Shown in pieces: positions 21,421 to 30,370 of a stretch of 64,000 nt of DNA. The position numbers were made by a program, and so were the translations under genes. The stretch's first letter is position 1, and every line of letters starts with the position of its first letter. Below the pieces are notes generated by a model. It made no database searches. It was not told the origin of the DNA and saw only the letters and a list, made by a program, of their open reading frames with translations. The DNA is from Proteus terrae (GTDB lineage Bacteria; Pseudomonadota; Gammaproteobacteria; Enterobacterales; Enterobacteriaceae), in assembly GCF_003144325.1 (NCBI RefSeq), contig NZ_PENS01000017.1, forward strand, positions 1 to 64,000, written 5' to 3'.

Positions 21421-22167
21421 TTAATTTACTGTTTTCATTTTTTCATCTAATGGGAACATAAACTCATCTAATACTTGCCAATGAATAGATGTAACATTTT
21501 TTTTATTAAAAAATAAGTATTCTTGTGTACCAAATGGAGGTACATTTTTCGATAACTCTTGCAGCTCGATCTCTTTTCCATTTATTTTTATTGTGTTAAA
21601 AGCCAAATAAATAGGTGAATCATTTTTAGCAATTATCTTATTACCATCAATTGATAATGATAATTTTTTTTCTGCATCTTTTATTTTTATACCTTCAAGA
21701 GATTTTGGCCGATAATAGACTTTAAAGTTTAATGCTCTAATAAAGTTCATCTGCACATTTGGAGTTTCTTCAGATGTAGATGGTATTAATCGAAATTGAG
21801 AAATATAAACACTCTCTCTATCTGTTGGTAATGCACTTTCTGAGCCAGTAAACTTAATCACCCACTCATAGTATTCTTCAGGCTCTATTTTTTGTAATAA
21901 TGGTGTTAAAATAAAAGGAGGGTTCTCTTTTTTATCAATTAATTGTAACCCCGTAGATTCATCTAACCATCTCATACTCGCTTGAACGAGATACGCTTTT
22001 TTTTCATTATTTCTTAAACCGATAGAAATGCTTTTACTGCCTTCATTATATGTCATTCTTTGTAATGAAAATTCAAATGCATTATTAGCAGCCCATGCTA
22101 ATTGGCAATAAAAAAAACCTAATATAAAAGTAGTAATAGAAAAAGCACGACTATTTAAAACGTTCAT
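21421..22167 (-). CDS. Periplasmic fimbrial chaperone (third of three)
   Basis: This 248-residue PapD-like chaperone has a signal peptide ending LAWA. The Ig-like N-terminal domain carries FSLQRMTYNEGSKSISIGLRN and the family's Y-x-R-P segment (VYYRPKSLEG, about 145-155). The G1 strand and C-terminal domain follow. It lies 52 nt upstream of the usher. The subunit-binding region (DRESVYISQFRLIPS) matches the FxxxxIPP-type motif loosely. It is the most divergent of the three chaperones, with an acidic insert near residue 75, so it may serve a specialised subunit such as the tip adhesin (inference). Confidence 0.85.
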   Translation of the reverse strand: MNVLNSRAFSITTFILGFFYCQLAWAANNAFEFSLQRMTYNEGSKSISIGLRNNEKKAYLVQASMRWLDESTGLQLIDKKENPPFILTPLLQKIEPEEYYEWVIKFTGSESALPTDRESVYISQFRLIPSTSEETPNVQMNFIRALNFKVYYRPKSLEGIKIKDAEKKLSLSIDGNKIIAKNDSPIYLAFNTIKINGKEIELQELSKNVPPFGTQEYLFFNKKNVTSIHWQVLDEFMFPLDEKMKTVN

Positions 22168-22171
22168 TTCA

Positions 22172-22864
22172 TTAGTCCTTATATTTTAATTCTTTTGATA
22201 ATTCACCATAGTCGTTAATTACATGCCAACTAGCTTCTTTTATTGATACTTCTATCAATTCAGTTTTGCTATAAGGTGCTAACAATAAAGTTTTATTATA
22301 TTTTTCATTATTAAATTTAATTGATGTTAATGTCATATAATATGGAGTTGGATTATCTAAAAAATACTTTCCTTCCTGTTCTTTAATAAGGATTTTTTTG
22401 TAATCTTGTTCTGAAGGTCTTGCTATATTTTCAGGTCGATAAATTACTTTAATAACAAAATTAGTTATTAATACTAATTTTGATTCCTGTAATTCACTTT
22501 CATTAGGTCGTTTAGTAGAAGGTATAATTTTTGTATTCAAATAAAAGAGTGATTCTTTGTCATTGGGTAAATCTTGAATATCTTTTAATAAAATACGTAA
22601 AGATGATACGCTCTTGTTTTCTAAACGAAACACAGGAGGAGTAACGATAAAATTAGATGACAAGTTTCCATCAATATATTCAGTAATGCCAGCTTGTATT
22701 AAATAAGGTTGATTATCATCATTAGAAATATATACACTTTCACTTGAACTACCTTCAGAAAAAATAACGCGTGTTTTGCCTAAACTAACCCCTTGAGCGT
22801 TAGCATTAAAATAACTAAAAACTAATATTAAAATAATGGAAACTTTTATAATAAAATTATTCAT
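22172..22864 (-). CDS. Periplasmic fimbrial chaperone (second of three)
   Basis: This 230-residue PapD-like chaperone ends 4 nt before the next chaperone gene starts. The signal peptide ends NANA, then GVSLGKTRVIFSEGSSSESVYI gives the first strand with the conserved Arg. DKESLFYLNTKIIPS and VIYRPENIARP are the family motifs. It probably donates a beta strand to the minor subunits encoded just upstream. Confidence 0.87.
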   Translation of the reverse strand: MNNFIIKVSIILILVFSYFNANAQGVSLGKTRVIFSEGSSSESVYISNDDNQPYLIQAGITEYIDGNLSSNFIVTPPVFRLENKSVSSLRILLKDIQDLPNDKESLFYLNTKIIPSTKRPNESELQESKLVLITNFVIKVIYRPENIARPSEQDYKKILIKEQEGKYFLDNPTPYYMTLTSIKFNNEKYNKTLLLAPYSKTELIEVSIKEASWHVINDYGELSKELKYKD

Positions 22865-22872
22865 ATAATATC

Positions 22873-23415
22873 TTAATCAACGATATACGAAAAAGTTAAC
22901 GTTGCCGAAAACTCCCCAGATTCGGGATCACAAGCTGTGGGATCTTTGCATTTGACATAGGTATAGAGTGTTTTTTCTAATTTATCTTTACTTATGTTAT
23001 TCCAAACCGTATCTTCAGATTTAAAAAAATCCGTATTAGTATTAGATTGAGCAACATTATTTTTACTTGATACTCTGATACCAAAACTTTTATTGAGATC
23101 ATCATTAAAAGTAATTGTATTTAAAGTACTTTTTGCCTTCATCGTCACATAAGTATCAAAAAAGTCATTCGTTTTACAGTCACTCAGTAATACCTTTATC
23201 GGAATAGGTTCTATAAGATTATTTTTAATTTTATTCGATTGAATACTACCAAAATCAATTTCATTGTTACTTGTTCCTGAAACTGAGAGCTTACAGGTCT
23301 GTTTATCAATCGTCACTTTAAAATCAAATTCAACACTTTGAGCACTGAAACTAATAAATAGTGCTGGTGTAATAAATAAACTTAACAAACTCCTTTTCAA
23401 TAGAAATATATTCAT
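22873..23415 (-). CDS. Minor fimbrial subunit
   Basis: This 180-residue pilin-domain protein has a signal peptide (LFITPALFISFSAQS). The mature part starts VEFDFKVTIDKQTCKLSVSG and has the pilin Cys pair (QTCKL ... LSDCKT). An extra pair, VKCKDPTACD, lies near the C-terminus, which ends with an alternating hydrophobic strand, TLTFSYIVD. It is likely an adaptor or minor subunit. It starts 10 nt after the previous subunit gene. Confidence 0.85.
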   Translation of the reverse strand: MNIFLLKRSLLSLFITPALFISFSAQSVEFDFKVTIDKQTCKLSVSGTSNNEIDFGSIQSNKIKNNLIEPIPIKVLLSDCKTNDFFDTYVTMKAKSTLNTITFNDDLNKSFGIRVSSKNNVAQSNTNTDFFKSEDTVWNNISKDKLEKTLYTYVKCKDPTACDPESGEFSATLTFSYIVD

Positions 23416-23425
23416 ATTTACTTTC

Positions 23426-23980
23426 TCAAGGTTGTATAAGTGTTAATGCTAATATTGCTTTTAGCGTACCCGGATTAACAGCCGAACTGTCTTTCTTAAC
23501 GAGCTCGACTTCAAAGTCTTTATTTTTATTACCATTTCCTGTTGTGATATAAACAGAACTTGTCCCAGCATTAAAATTAACTAAAGAACAATGATCACCT
23601 TTACAATCGTATAGAGCAAAACTCGCATTAGTTGGATTATTCACTGGCGATATTTTGTTATTTGCAATTTGTGTTCCTGATCCCGCTTTTATAACAACTT
23701 CCATATCAGGTGTTTCATCAACATAATCTTGGCAAAGATAATTAACTGAAAAAGGTATTTTGTTTTCCTTTTTTACACCTATTTCATCAACATTTTGCAT
23801 TAATGTTGATTGAGAAAATTTCACCGCTTGGTCTGATAAAGTAAAAGCACACGTTCCTTTTGTTACTGAGCCTTTTACTATTACAACCGCAGAGTCATCA
23901 ACAGCGCTATATCCATAAAAAGAGATACAGGTTAATAATGCGCCCAATACAATTGGTTTAAAATGTGGCTTTATGTTCAT
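23426..23980 (-). CDS. Minor fimbrial subunit
   Basis: This encodes 184 residues from the ATG at 23980 (MNIKPHFKPIVLG), which has AGGTGG 6 nt upstream. A GTG three codons earlier is the alternative. The signal peptide ends GYSA. The pilin domain has KGTCAFTLSD and NYLCQDYVDETPD, with an additional CKGDHC loop. The C-terminal strand is ILALTLIQP. The start overlaps the end of the upstream chaperone gene by about 23 nt, which suggests translational coupling. Confidence 0.85.
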   Translation of the reverse strand: MNIKPHFKPIVLGALLTCISFYGYSAVDDSAVVIVKGSVTKGTCAFTLSDQAVKFSQSTLMQNVDEIGVKKENKIPFSVNYLCQDYVDETPDMEVVIKAGSGTQIANNKISPVNNPTNASFALYDCKGDHCSLVNFNAGTSSVYITTGNGNKNKDFEVELVKKDSSAVNPGTLKAILALTLIQP

Positions 23981-24656
23981 TAAATCCACCTAAATCATCT
24001 ATTGTACGCCATTGAACACTTCCTTTAGTTACGCCTGTAGGTAAGGCATATTTTATCGAACTATAAGGCGCTATCATGGCATTGTTATTGGCCAAACTAA
24101 CATCTAGCTTTATATTGTTGACAGAGAATCCAGCAAAATTGATGTAATAAGGGGAATTATTGACTACCTTTAATTGTTTTCCTTCCACACTAAATCTTAA
24201 TTTCTTTTGCGCATCCTCTGATGTCATCGGTAAGTTTTTAGGTCGGTAGAAAAGCTTTATGACATTATCAAATCCTACACTTAGGCCCGCTGTGTCAGAA
24301 TTATTGTTTTGTCCAGGGATCATCTTTGCATGAAAATAAAAGATACTTTCTCTATCTTTCGGTAAAGAATTACTCATGGCATAAATTTTCACTTCATGCC
24401 TTGATAAATTATTAATTCTAAAAAGAGGTGGAGTGACTTGAAATACAATTGGGTTTTCATCAGAAGTAATATAGGCTTGTACCAAATAATTTATTTTTGG
24501 TTCTTCATTACGAACGATAACACCTACACTATTCTCACCCTCAGGATAAATAATACGTGTAGCGTTTAAACCCACTCCTTTAGAATAAGCAAATGGAGAT
24601 ATAATCATTAGTAAAATAACAAAAAATTTTCTTATTCTATTTGTAATTTTAATCAT
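23958..24656 (-). CDS. Periplasmic fimbrial chaperone (first of three)
   Basis: This 232-residue PapD-like chaperone follows the major pilin gene. The signal peptide ends FAYS. The first strand, KGVGLNATRIIYPEGENSV, carries the conserved Arg of the active cleft. DRESIFYFHAKMIPG and KLFYRPKNLP are the diagnostic motifs. Its place right after the pilin gene suggests that it handles the major subunit. It is separated from the pilin by a stem-loop at 24675-24699. Confidence 0.9.
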   Translation of the reverse strand: MIKITNRIRKFFVILLMIISPFAYSKGVGLNATRIIYPEGENSVGVIVRNEEPKINYLVQAYITSDENPIVFQVTPPLFRINNLSRHEVKIYAMSNSLPKDRESIFYFHAKMIPGQNNNSDTAGLSVGFDNVIKLFYRPKNLPMTSEDAQKKLRFSVEGKQLKVVNNSPYYINFAGFSVNNIKLDVSLANNNAMIAPYSSIKYALPTGVTKGSVQWRTIDDLGGFNEHKATF

Positions 24657-24674
24657 TATATTTCTTCTTTAATG

Positions 24675-24699
24675 AGAGGCTCTATTAGGTAGAGCCTCT
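24675..24699 (-). promoter_or_regulatory. Stem-loop between major pilin and first chaperone
   Basis: A perfect 9-bp stem AGAGGCTCT / AGAGCCTCT with a 7-nt loop follows the pilin stop. No T run follows on the minus strand, so this is better read as a transcript-stabilising or attenuating hairpin that raises pilin output over the distal genes. Confidence 0.65.
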
Positions 24700-24714
24700 A
24701 AAAATTAAGTAATA

Positions 24715-25265
24715 TTAGTTATAAGCAACAGTAAAAGTAACTGGTACTTTTAATTCATCACTTGTTACTGCACCATTTGTTAAATATAGACCAGCAGTCA
24801 TCGGAATACGACCAGTGCCGTCTTTAATGATCTCTTGTCCTAATGTCAGACCTGTTTCAACATTTGGTTTAACTAAAGTATTACTTGCTGTTGCTGACAA
24901 TTTTACAGCTAAAGAAGCTGCTGTTGCGTTAGCAAACATTTCAGAATCAAAGTTTGATTTATTACCACGAGCATAAAGATTGATTGTTCCATCAGCTGCT
25001 AATGCTGCTGTACAATTAGAAAGCTCTAAATTAAACGTCTGTTATCTCCTAATTGATCACCGACGTTTTTGCCAGTCACTTCATCACTTGTGAAGGTTCC
25101 CCAATCAATTCTAGAACCTTCTGTTGTTGAAGAAACATCACAACTTGCGGCACGAATTAATGCTTCGAATGACACCGTTGTACCCTGTGTTGCAGCAAAA
25201 GCATTACCTGCAACCATAAATCCAGATAACACGATAAACGGAGCAACTTTCTTAATTAAAGACAT
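24715..25265 (-). pseudogene. Major fimbrial subunit gene with one-base frameshift
   Basis: This is the first gene of the fimbrial operon. The N-terminal frame (25265 down to about 25041) gives MSLIKKVAPFIVLSGFMVAG, a signal peptide ending AFA, then the pilin start with RAASCDVS, and stops at GDNRRLI. The other frame continues FNLELSNCTAALAADGTINL to the penultimate-Tyr end FTVAYN at 24715. Adding one base near 25041 (AAC|AGA to AACCAGA) restores a single 183-residue pilin, GDNQTFNLELSNC, with the standard Cys pair. As written, the gene cannot make a complete pilin. It could be a recent mutation or a base-call error. The C-terminal strand and spacing are otherwise normal. Confidence 0.88.
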
Positions 25266-25784
25266 ATTGTTACCTTTCGTTTTTAAATAAATCGCCTATT
25301 GGAATTAGTATTATTCTCTTAATCATCTTAATTAGATGTTAATTAAGAAAATATATTTTCTAATCCTAATTAAAGAGTAGCACAACAATCAAAAATTTAC
25401 TCATAAAGTAAGTTTAAATTGCATAATGATAATTATTTAAAACACTTTATTTATAAAGTGTTTTCTTTATTTTTAGGATATTTTGCTAATCTTTAATTGA
25501 GCATCAATATAATACTTAAAAAATAAAAAAATATATTTTTGATATATAAATTTTGTTTTTCATATATATATATGAATTAAAACCAAGATAAAAAAGTATT
25601 TAATTTAACTTAAGTAGGTAAATTAACTTAAGTGTTAGTACTTAAGTATAAACCTAAATCCCACATAAAATTATTTTTAATTTTTTATTTAAACAAGTAA
25701 ATATCCTTAGTTTTATTGTGTGCAATTAATTGGTTGGTTATTTATTATCCAGCTTGATTCTAATACTGTTTATTCAATGTAAAA
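25266..25784 (-). promoter_or_regulatory. Upstream regulatory region of fimbrial operon
   Basis: About 520 bases without a gene, very AT-rich. It holds a weak Fur-like match (TGATAATTATTTAAA, from 25427) and, further upstream, a cluster of three CTTAAG palindromes described separately. No flanking inverted repeats of a phase-inversion switch and no recombinase gene were seen. Confidence 0.45.
25605..25648. repeat. Three CTTAAGT-centred palindromes
   Basis: TTAACTTAAGT occurs at 25605-25615 and 25623-25633, and TACTTAAGTA at 25639-25648. The centres are 18 and 14 bp apart. Spaced palindromes of this kind suggest an operator array, about 340-390 bp upstream of the pilin start and 190 bp past the puuP stop. 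The binding protein is unknown. Confidence 0.5.
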
Positions 25785-25810
25785 AAATGGCCTCATTGCT
25801 GAGGCCATTT
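25785..25810. terminator. Terminator after puuP
   Basis: AAATGGCCTC / GAGGCCATTT is a perfect 10-bp stem with a 6-nt loop. It has A and T runs on both sides and lies 30 nt past the puuP stop. Confidence 0.9.
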
Positions 25811-25839
25811 TATTTATCATTATGACAATTTTTAGGGTA

Positions 25840-27219
25840 TTACTTCTCTGGCATCTGTGGCATTGGACGACGGAATCGACGTGTGATCCACACCATATAA
25901 AGTATACCAATTGCCCCCCAGACAAGGCCTAATTCCATAGAACCTGGTTCAAGGTTTATCCACAAGACACCCATTGTCGCAGCACCAATGATAGGTAATA
26001 TCAGGTAATTAATATGATCCATTAATCCTTTATTGCGGCGCTCGCGAATATAGAACTGTGAAATAACAGACAGATTCACGAAAGTAAACGCAACTAACGC
26101 ACCAAAGTTAATTAATGCAGTTGCAGTCACTAAGTCAAAGAACACGGCACCTAACGCTAAAAAACCCACCAATAGCACGTTAAAAGCTGGTGTACGCCAT
26201 TTAGGATGTACGTAACCAAATGTCTTCTCTGGGAATACGCCATCACGACCCATAACATAAAGTAAACGCGCAACACCTGCGTGAGCCGCCATACCAGATG
26301 CTAATACAGTCACACATGAGAACACTAAAATAATCGACTGGAATAAAGCACCAGCAACATACAGCATTATTTCAGGTTGTGACTCTTCTGGGTTCTTGAA
26401 TCGTGAAATATCTGGGAAATACAATTGTAAAAAGTAAGAAACAGCAATAAAGATAATCCCACCAATCAGCGCAGTTAAGAAAATCGCTTTAGGGATAACT
26501 TTACCTGCATTTGGTGTCTCTTCTGATAATGTACTGATACCGTCAAAACCTAAGAATGAGAAACAGAGTATTGTCGCTCCAGTTATCATCGGTATAACTT
26601 CAGCATCAACAGAAACAAACGGTCTAAAGGTCCATAACTCCCCTGCGCCTTCTCCGTTATATACACCGTGAATAAGTAATCCAACAAACACAACCATTAC
26701 TGCAACTTGTACAATAACAATTGCTGTATTTAAGTTAGCAACAACGTTAATACCACGTAGGTTAAAGAACGTCATTAAAGCCACTAAGCCAAATACAAAG
26801 ATCCACGGTTCAACGCCCGGGAATATTGCTTGTAAATAGATTTTCGCCAATAAAATATTGATCATTGGCATAAATAAATAGTCGAGTAAAGATGACCAAC
26901 CTACCATAAAGCCAACATGAGGGCTCATGGATTTTTGAGCATAAGTATACGCAGAGCCAGCTGAAGGAAAACGCTTAACTAATTTTCCATAGCTTACAGC
27001 TGTAAATAAAATTGCAATCAATGCAATCGCATACGATGTTGCTACGTGGCCATTGGTAATGCCAGAAACGATACCAAATGTATCGAAAATAGTCATAGGC
27101 TGTAAAAAAGCAAGCCCCATCATGACTACCTGCATTAGCGTCAAGGTTTTACGTAGTTGAACTCGATTGTTAGCACCAGTTTGGTTAGTGCCGATAGAGG
27201 AGATGACGTTATCTGACAT
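25840..27219 (-). CDS. puuP: Putrescine importer PuuP-type APC permease
   Basis: This 459-residue inner-membrane permease of the amino acid-polyamine-organocation family has 12 predicted membrane segments. Long blocks match E. coli PuuP as I recall it: [20 protein letters not shown] at the N-terminus, [62 protein letters not shown] and [11 protein letters not shown]. It should take up putrescine with protons. No other puu genes are nearby. It has a strong GGGAGGG ribosome site and overlaps the last 11 nt of the preceding 69-codon frame, so translation may be coupled. A long leader with a second short peptide lies upstream. Confidence 0.9.
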   Translation of the reverse strand: MSDNVISSIGTNQTGANNRVQLRKTLTLMQVVMMGLAFLQPMTIFDTFGIVSGITNGHVATSYAIALIAILFTAVSYGKLVKRFPSAGSAYTYAQKSMSPHVGFMVGWSSLLDYLFMPMINILLAKIYLQAIFPGVEPWIFVFGLVALMTFFNLRGINVVANLNTAIVIVQVAVMVVFVGLLIHGVYNGEGAGELWTFRPFVSVDAEVIPMITGATILCFSFLGFDGISTLSEETPNAGKVIPKAIFLTALIGGIIFIAVSYFLQLYFPDISRFKNPEESQPEIMLYVAGALFQSIILVFSCVTVLASGMAAHAGVARLLYVMGRDGVFPEKTFGYVHPKWRTPAFNVLLVGFLALGAVFFDLVTATALINFGALVAFTFVNLSVISQFYIRERRNKGLMDHINYLILPIIGAATMGVLWINLEPGSMELGLVWGAIGILYMVWITRRFRRPMPQMPEK

Positions 27220-27418
27220 TAGCGAACCCTCCCATAACCTCGGCTTGAGTATTAGATAAACTCAACCGACAGTTACTGGGAAGACTTCGCATCTGCCTAT
27301 AAACAGAATAGAATGAAGTTTTTAAGGATGTGTATGTGTTTAGGAGACGCCGTGCTCCGTAGTCATCATTGCCCGCAGTGCCGTTAGGCCCAACTGCGAA
27401 AGAGAATAAATGTACCAT
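27209..27418 (-). CDS. 69-codon leader ORF overlapping puuP start
   Basis: An open frame begins with ATG at 27418 behind AGAGGA, 8 nt upstream, and ends in TAA 8 nt past the puuP ATG, so the two genes overlap by 11 nt in different frames. It starts [20 protein letters not shown] and ends VMGGFANVR. It has no signal peptide or known domain. The good ribosome site and the stop-start overlap argue for translation and a coupling role, for example keeping the puuP ribosome site open. The middle contains [19 protein letters not shown]. It could also be chance; whether the peptide or just the act of translation matters cannot be told here. Confidence 0.55.
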   Translation of the reverse strand: MVHLFSFAVGPNGTAGNDDYGARRLLNTYTSLKTSFYSVYRQMRSLPSNCRLSLSNTQAEVMGGFANVR

Positions 27419-27535
27419 ATTAGCATTCCTCTATCATGACAACCCTTTCTCTAAGGGGCTGGCTGCTAATCAAATTATGTTATCTATTCAGACTCAAATG
27501 AATCTGACCTCTTGGTGTAGTAATAAGTAAAAATG

Positions 27536-27567
27536 CAAAAAAAAACCGATGCACTTTAAACGCATCA
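27536..27567 (-). terminator. Terminator-like attenuator in puuP leader
   Basis: On the minus strand, GATGC-(9 nt)-GCATC is followed by GG and nine T. The stem is short but the T run is strong. It lies 11 nt after the stop of the 16-codon leader peptide and about 330 nt before puuP, the layout of a transcription attenuator. Confidence 0.5.
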
Positions 27568-27576
27568 GTCATATTT

Positions 27577-27627
27577 TTAGTGGGCGCATTTTGCACGTCT
27601 CAGACTTAAATAGCAATACATTTTCAT
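27577..27627 (-). CDS. 16-codon leader peptide upstream of puuP
   Basis: ATG at 27627 follows AGGGGG by 7 nt. The peptide reads MKMYCYLSLRRAKCAH and then TAA. It is basic, with an Arg-Arg pair and Lys. Directly downstream is a hairpin with a T run. This matches the pattern of leader peptides that sense amino acid or polyamine levels by ribosome stalling. The proposal rests on layout only. Confidence 0.45.
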   Translation of the reverse strand: MKMYCYLSLRRAKCAH

Positions 27628-27639
27628 CAAAAAGCCCCC

Positions 27640-28138
27640 TTTTTTTACGATCTTTTCAATTCGTAAACTAAGTCAACATTCAGCGCTACATTTTATTAAC
27701 AAGAATTGTGCTTTTATCACAATTCTTAAGCTTTAAACATTTCAAAAACCTTTACTACACTGAAAGGGAGAAAGGCATAATATATTGATAAATAAGAATT
27801 AAATCTTATAGCAAAATTTATATCATCAATAGAATATCAAAATAAAGCATTTAAAATATATTAATAAGATTAATGCTAAGAAATTGTTAACTCATACTTT
27901 TTTTTACTCTAAAAAGTAGACTTTTAATAAAAAATGTCTATTTTTTAACAGCCTGTTCTATATAAATAAAAAGTAAGAGAATAAATTAAGAAAAAAACGG
28001 CAGATACTAAGTAGAAATAACAATCTAATACTCAGAATAAAACGATGAATAAGATGAATTATTGAGCTAAATATAGATCTCAATATTTAAATTTTCCAGT
28101 ACTAATTTTGAACAAATCAAAAAAATTAGAGATAAAAA
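27640..28138. other. Gene-free AT-rich spacer
   Basis: This stretch lies between the puuP leader and the TonB-receptor terminator. It presumably holds the puuP promoter (27650-27760). No open frame with a ribosome site or other structure was found in the rest. Confidence 0.4.
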
Positions 28139-28160
28139 AAGACTCCACAAGTGGAGTCTT
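28139..28160 (-). terminator. Terminator after TonB receptor gene
   Basis: AAGACTCCAC-AA-GTGGAGTCTT is a 10-bp stem followed on the minus strand by seven T. It lies 26 nt beyond the receptor stop. Confidence 0.92.
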
Positions 28161-28185
28161 AATGACACAAACTGAGGGTAATAAA

Positions 28186-30204
28186 TTAGAAGTTATAGTT
28201 CAAACCAATGTTGTAACGACGGCCTTCTAAAGTAGTATTAAAATGTTCTTGGTCAATACGGCGATCTAACACGTTATAAACACCACCAATAACATTTAGT
28301 TGCTTGGTTAAACTGTAGCTGGTACCAATATCAACAAACGCATAAGAAGGCGTGCCATGTGACATAGAAGTACGTGATAAGTAATCAGAGGTTTTACCAC
28401 GGAAGTTAATACGTGCCCACGTTTCCATTTCTGGCATTGTTTCCCAATTTAAGGTCGCGTTAGCCATATGACGTGGTTGTTTATTTAATGGCTTACCTTT
28501 GAAATCACCGCTTTTTTGTTCAGTGTCCGTAAAGGTGTAGTTAGCCGCTAAATTCCACTCTGGTGATATTGTCCAGTTAAAGGTCGCCTCAATACCACGC
28601 ATATTCGCTTTATCTACGTTAGTTCTATCACTAACAAAGTCATAAGGTTTCCCATTATTGCCAACACCGTCTGCTAATGTACAGTCACGAAGATCCGTCA
28701 TTTTAGAACCGTCTTTATTTGTACGGCTGTCACAACGGCGATCTTCCATAATCTTATCTTTAAAGTCGGTATTAAAAAGACCTAAACTTGCCGTCAGATT
28801 TTCACGGTTATCCCAGATAATTGAAATTTCTTCAGTGACTGATTTTTCAGGTTTCAAACTTGGGTTACCATAAATAACAGCATCATAATTACCGCCACCC
28901 GTACCTTGACCCCATGATGCCGTTGCTTGACGTAGATCTGGTGAACGATAACCGGTAGATACTCCACCTTTTAATGTCCACTCATCAGCAAGATGCCATA
29001 CACCGTATACTCTAGGTGTCCAGTGAGTACCAAAGTTCTCATCTTTATCCATACGTAAGCCACCCGTTAAGGCAAAATCGTTAGTCATTGCCCATTCATC
29101 TTCAGCAAATAATGCCCAACTATAACGATCTAGCTTATTACCACCTTTAATCTTATTACCTTCGTCTTTTAGCTCTTCATAACGATATTGCGCTCCCACA
29201 CTTAATGTATGGTCACCTAACATAAAGACGGTTTGATTACGCACTGTTGTGTCGTCATAATCCATTTTACGAGATGGGTTACGGCTTTCATCACGCTGAA
29301 CATACGTATTCATCGTACCAAAATCATAAACACCATCATGAGTTAACGCATAATGGGTTAGCTCATAATCAGTAAAGCTGCTTTCAGGTGTTTTACCTCG
29401 GCTAGGTAACCCTGATTTTGAATGCCAAACTCGTGAGTCACGATGTTGGTTATCTTTTTTAAATTCAAAATCAATCGTATTTTGCTCATCAGGTGTCCAA
29501 CTTAATGTACCACCGCCTGATGCCGTAATTTGACGGTTATAACCATTCACAATTTTATCTTCACTACGATGTGAATATTGACCTTGAATTTTCAAGCCTA
29601 AGACATTATCAATTAATGGACCTGCGGCGTAAAAACTACCTTGATTAGTATTACCTGAGTCTTTACGCTCTGTGATAGTACTATCTCCACGTAAGCTAAA
29701 GTTCCACTCTTTTTGCGCTTTACGAGTAATAATATTGATAACCCCCCCCATTGCATCTGAACCATATAAAGAAGACATTGGTCCACGTACAACTTCAATA
29801 CGTTCGATAGCAGGTAAAGGCGGTAACCAACCTTGTTCAATACCAGAGTTATCACTATTAGGACGCGTTTCACGCGATGCAACACGCTTACCATCAACCA
29901 AGATCATGGTATATTTTGGATCCATACCACGAATACTGATATCAGAACTACTTCCACCGCCTGTTACTAATACGCCGGGTACATCTTTTAATGCGTCAGT
30001 CACATCACGGTAAGATTTGGTTTCTAATTGTTCACGAGTGAGAACAGAAACCGATGCAGGTGCATCTTCAACGGTTTGTTTAAACCCTGAAGCGGTTGTT
30101 ACAAGCAGTTTTTCTACATTTTCTGCTGATGCAGTCATAACAAAACTTGATGCAATAGCAGCAACAACGCCAAGTGCGATTTTATTTTTATTTAACACTA
30201 CCAT
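28186..30204 (-). CDS. TonB-dependent ferric-siderophore receptor, CirA/IreA-like
   Basis: This 672-residue outer-membrane receptor has a signal peptide ending MTASA and a TonB box region (EKLLVTTAS). The plug domain (about 45-160) has EDAPASVSVLTREQL, DVPGVLV, SIRGMDPKYTMILVDGKRV and IERIEVVRGPMSSLYGSDAM. A 22-strand barrel ends in the aromatic strand RRYNIGLNYNF. Sequence and length resemble CirA (about 660), which takes catecholate siderophores and breakdown products. IreA of Proteus is a similar protein, and I cannot separate the two by eye. The gene lies 166 nt after the ABC ATPase gene on the same strand, so the three genes probably form one iron-uptake unit. No strong Fur box was seen directly in front of it. 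Confidence 0.9.
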   Translation of the reverse strand: MVVLNKNKIALGVVAAIASSFVMTASAENVEKLLVTTASGFKQTVEDAPASVSVLTREQLETKSYRDVTDALKDVPGVLVTGGGSSSDISIRGMDPKYTMILVDGKRVASRETRPNSDNSGIEQGWLPPLPAIERIEVVRGPMSSLYGSDAMGGVINIITRKAQKEWNFSLRGDSTITERKDSGNTNQGSFYAAGPLIDNVLGLKIQGQYSHRSEDKIVNGYNRQITASGGGTLSWTPDEQNTIDFEFKKDNQHRDSRVWHSKSGLPSRGKTPESSFTDYELTHYALTHDGVYDFGTMNTYVQRDESRNPSRKMDYDDTTVRNQTVFMLGDHTLSVGAQYRYEELKDEGNKIKGGNKLDRYSWALFAEDEWAMTNDFALTGGLRMDKDENFGTHWTPRVYGVWHLADEWTLKGGVSTGYRSPDLRQATASWGQGTGGGNYDAVIYGNPSLKPEKSVTEEISIIWDNRENLTASLGLFNTDFKDKIMEDRRCDSRTNKDGSKMTDLRDCTLADGVGNNGKPYDFVSDRTNVDKANMRGIEATFNWTISPEWNLAANYTFTDTEQKSGDFKGKPLNKQPRHMANATLNWETMPEMETWARINFRGKTSDYLSRTSMSHGTPSYAFVDIGTSYSLTKQLNVIGGVYNVLDRRIDQEHFNTTLEGRRYNIGLNYNF

Positions 30205-30370
30205 TCCCGATTCTCCAAGAACATATATTCTTTAAGTTTTATATAGATGGATGTATCGACAATTGCTCAGAAATTAGGGTAATAAATAAATTTAATTACC
30301 CTTAGTTATTTTAATATCCCTATTTACTGCATCCCTATATTTATTTCTTTTCTCTTTCTATTTTACTTCT

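Noticed and set aside
25266..25784. Invertible promoter switch for the fimbrial operon
   Set aside because: No pair of flanking inverted repeats and no recombinase gene nearby.
30276..30302. GGGTAAT / ATTACCC inverted repeat between ATPase and receptor genes as a terminator
   Set aside because: Seven-bp stem with a large loop and no T run on either strand; probably does not stop transcription.
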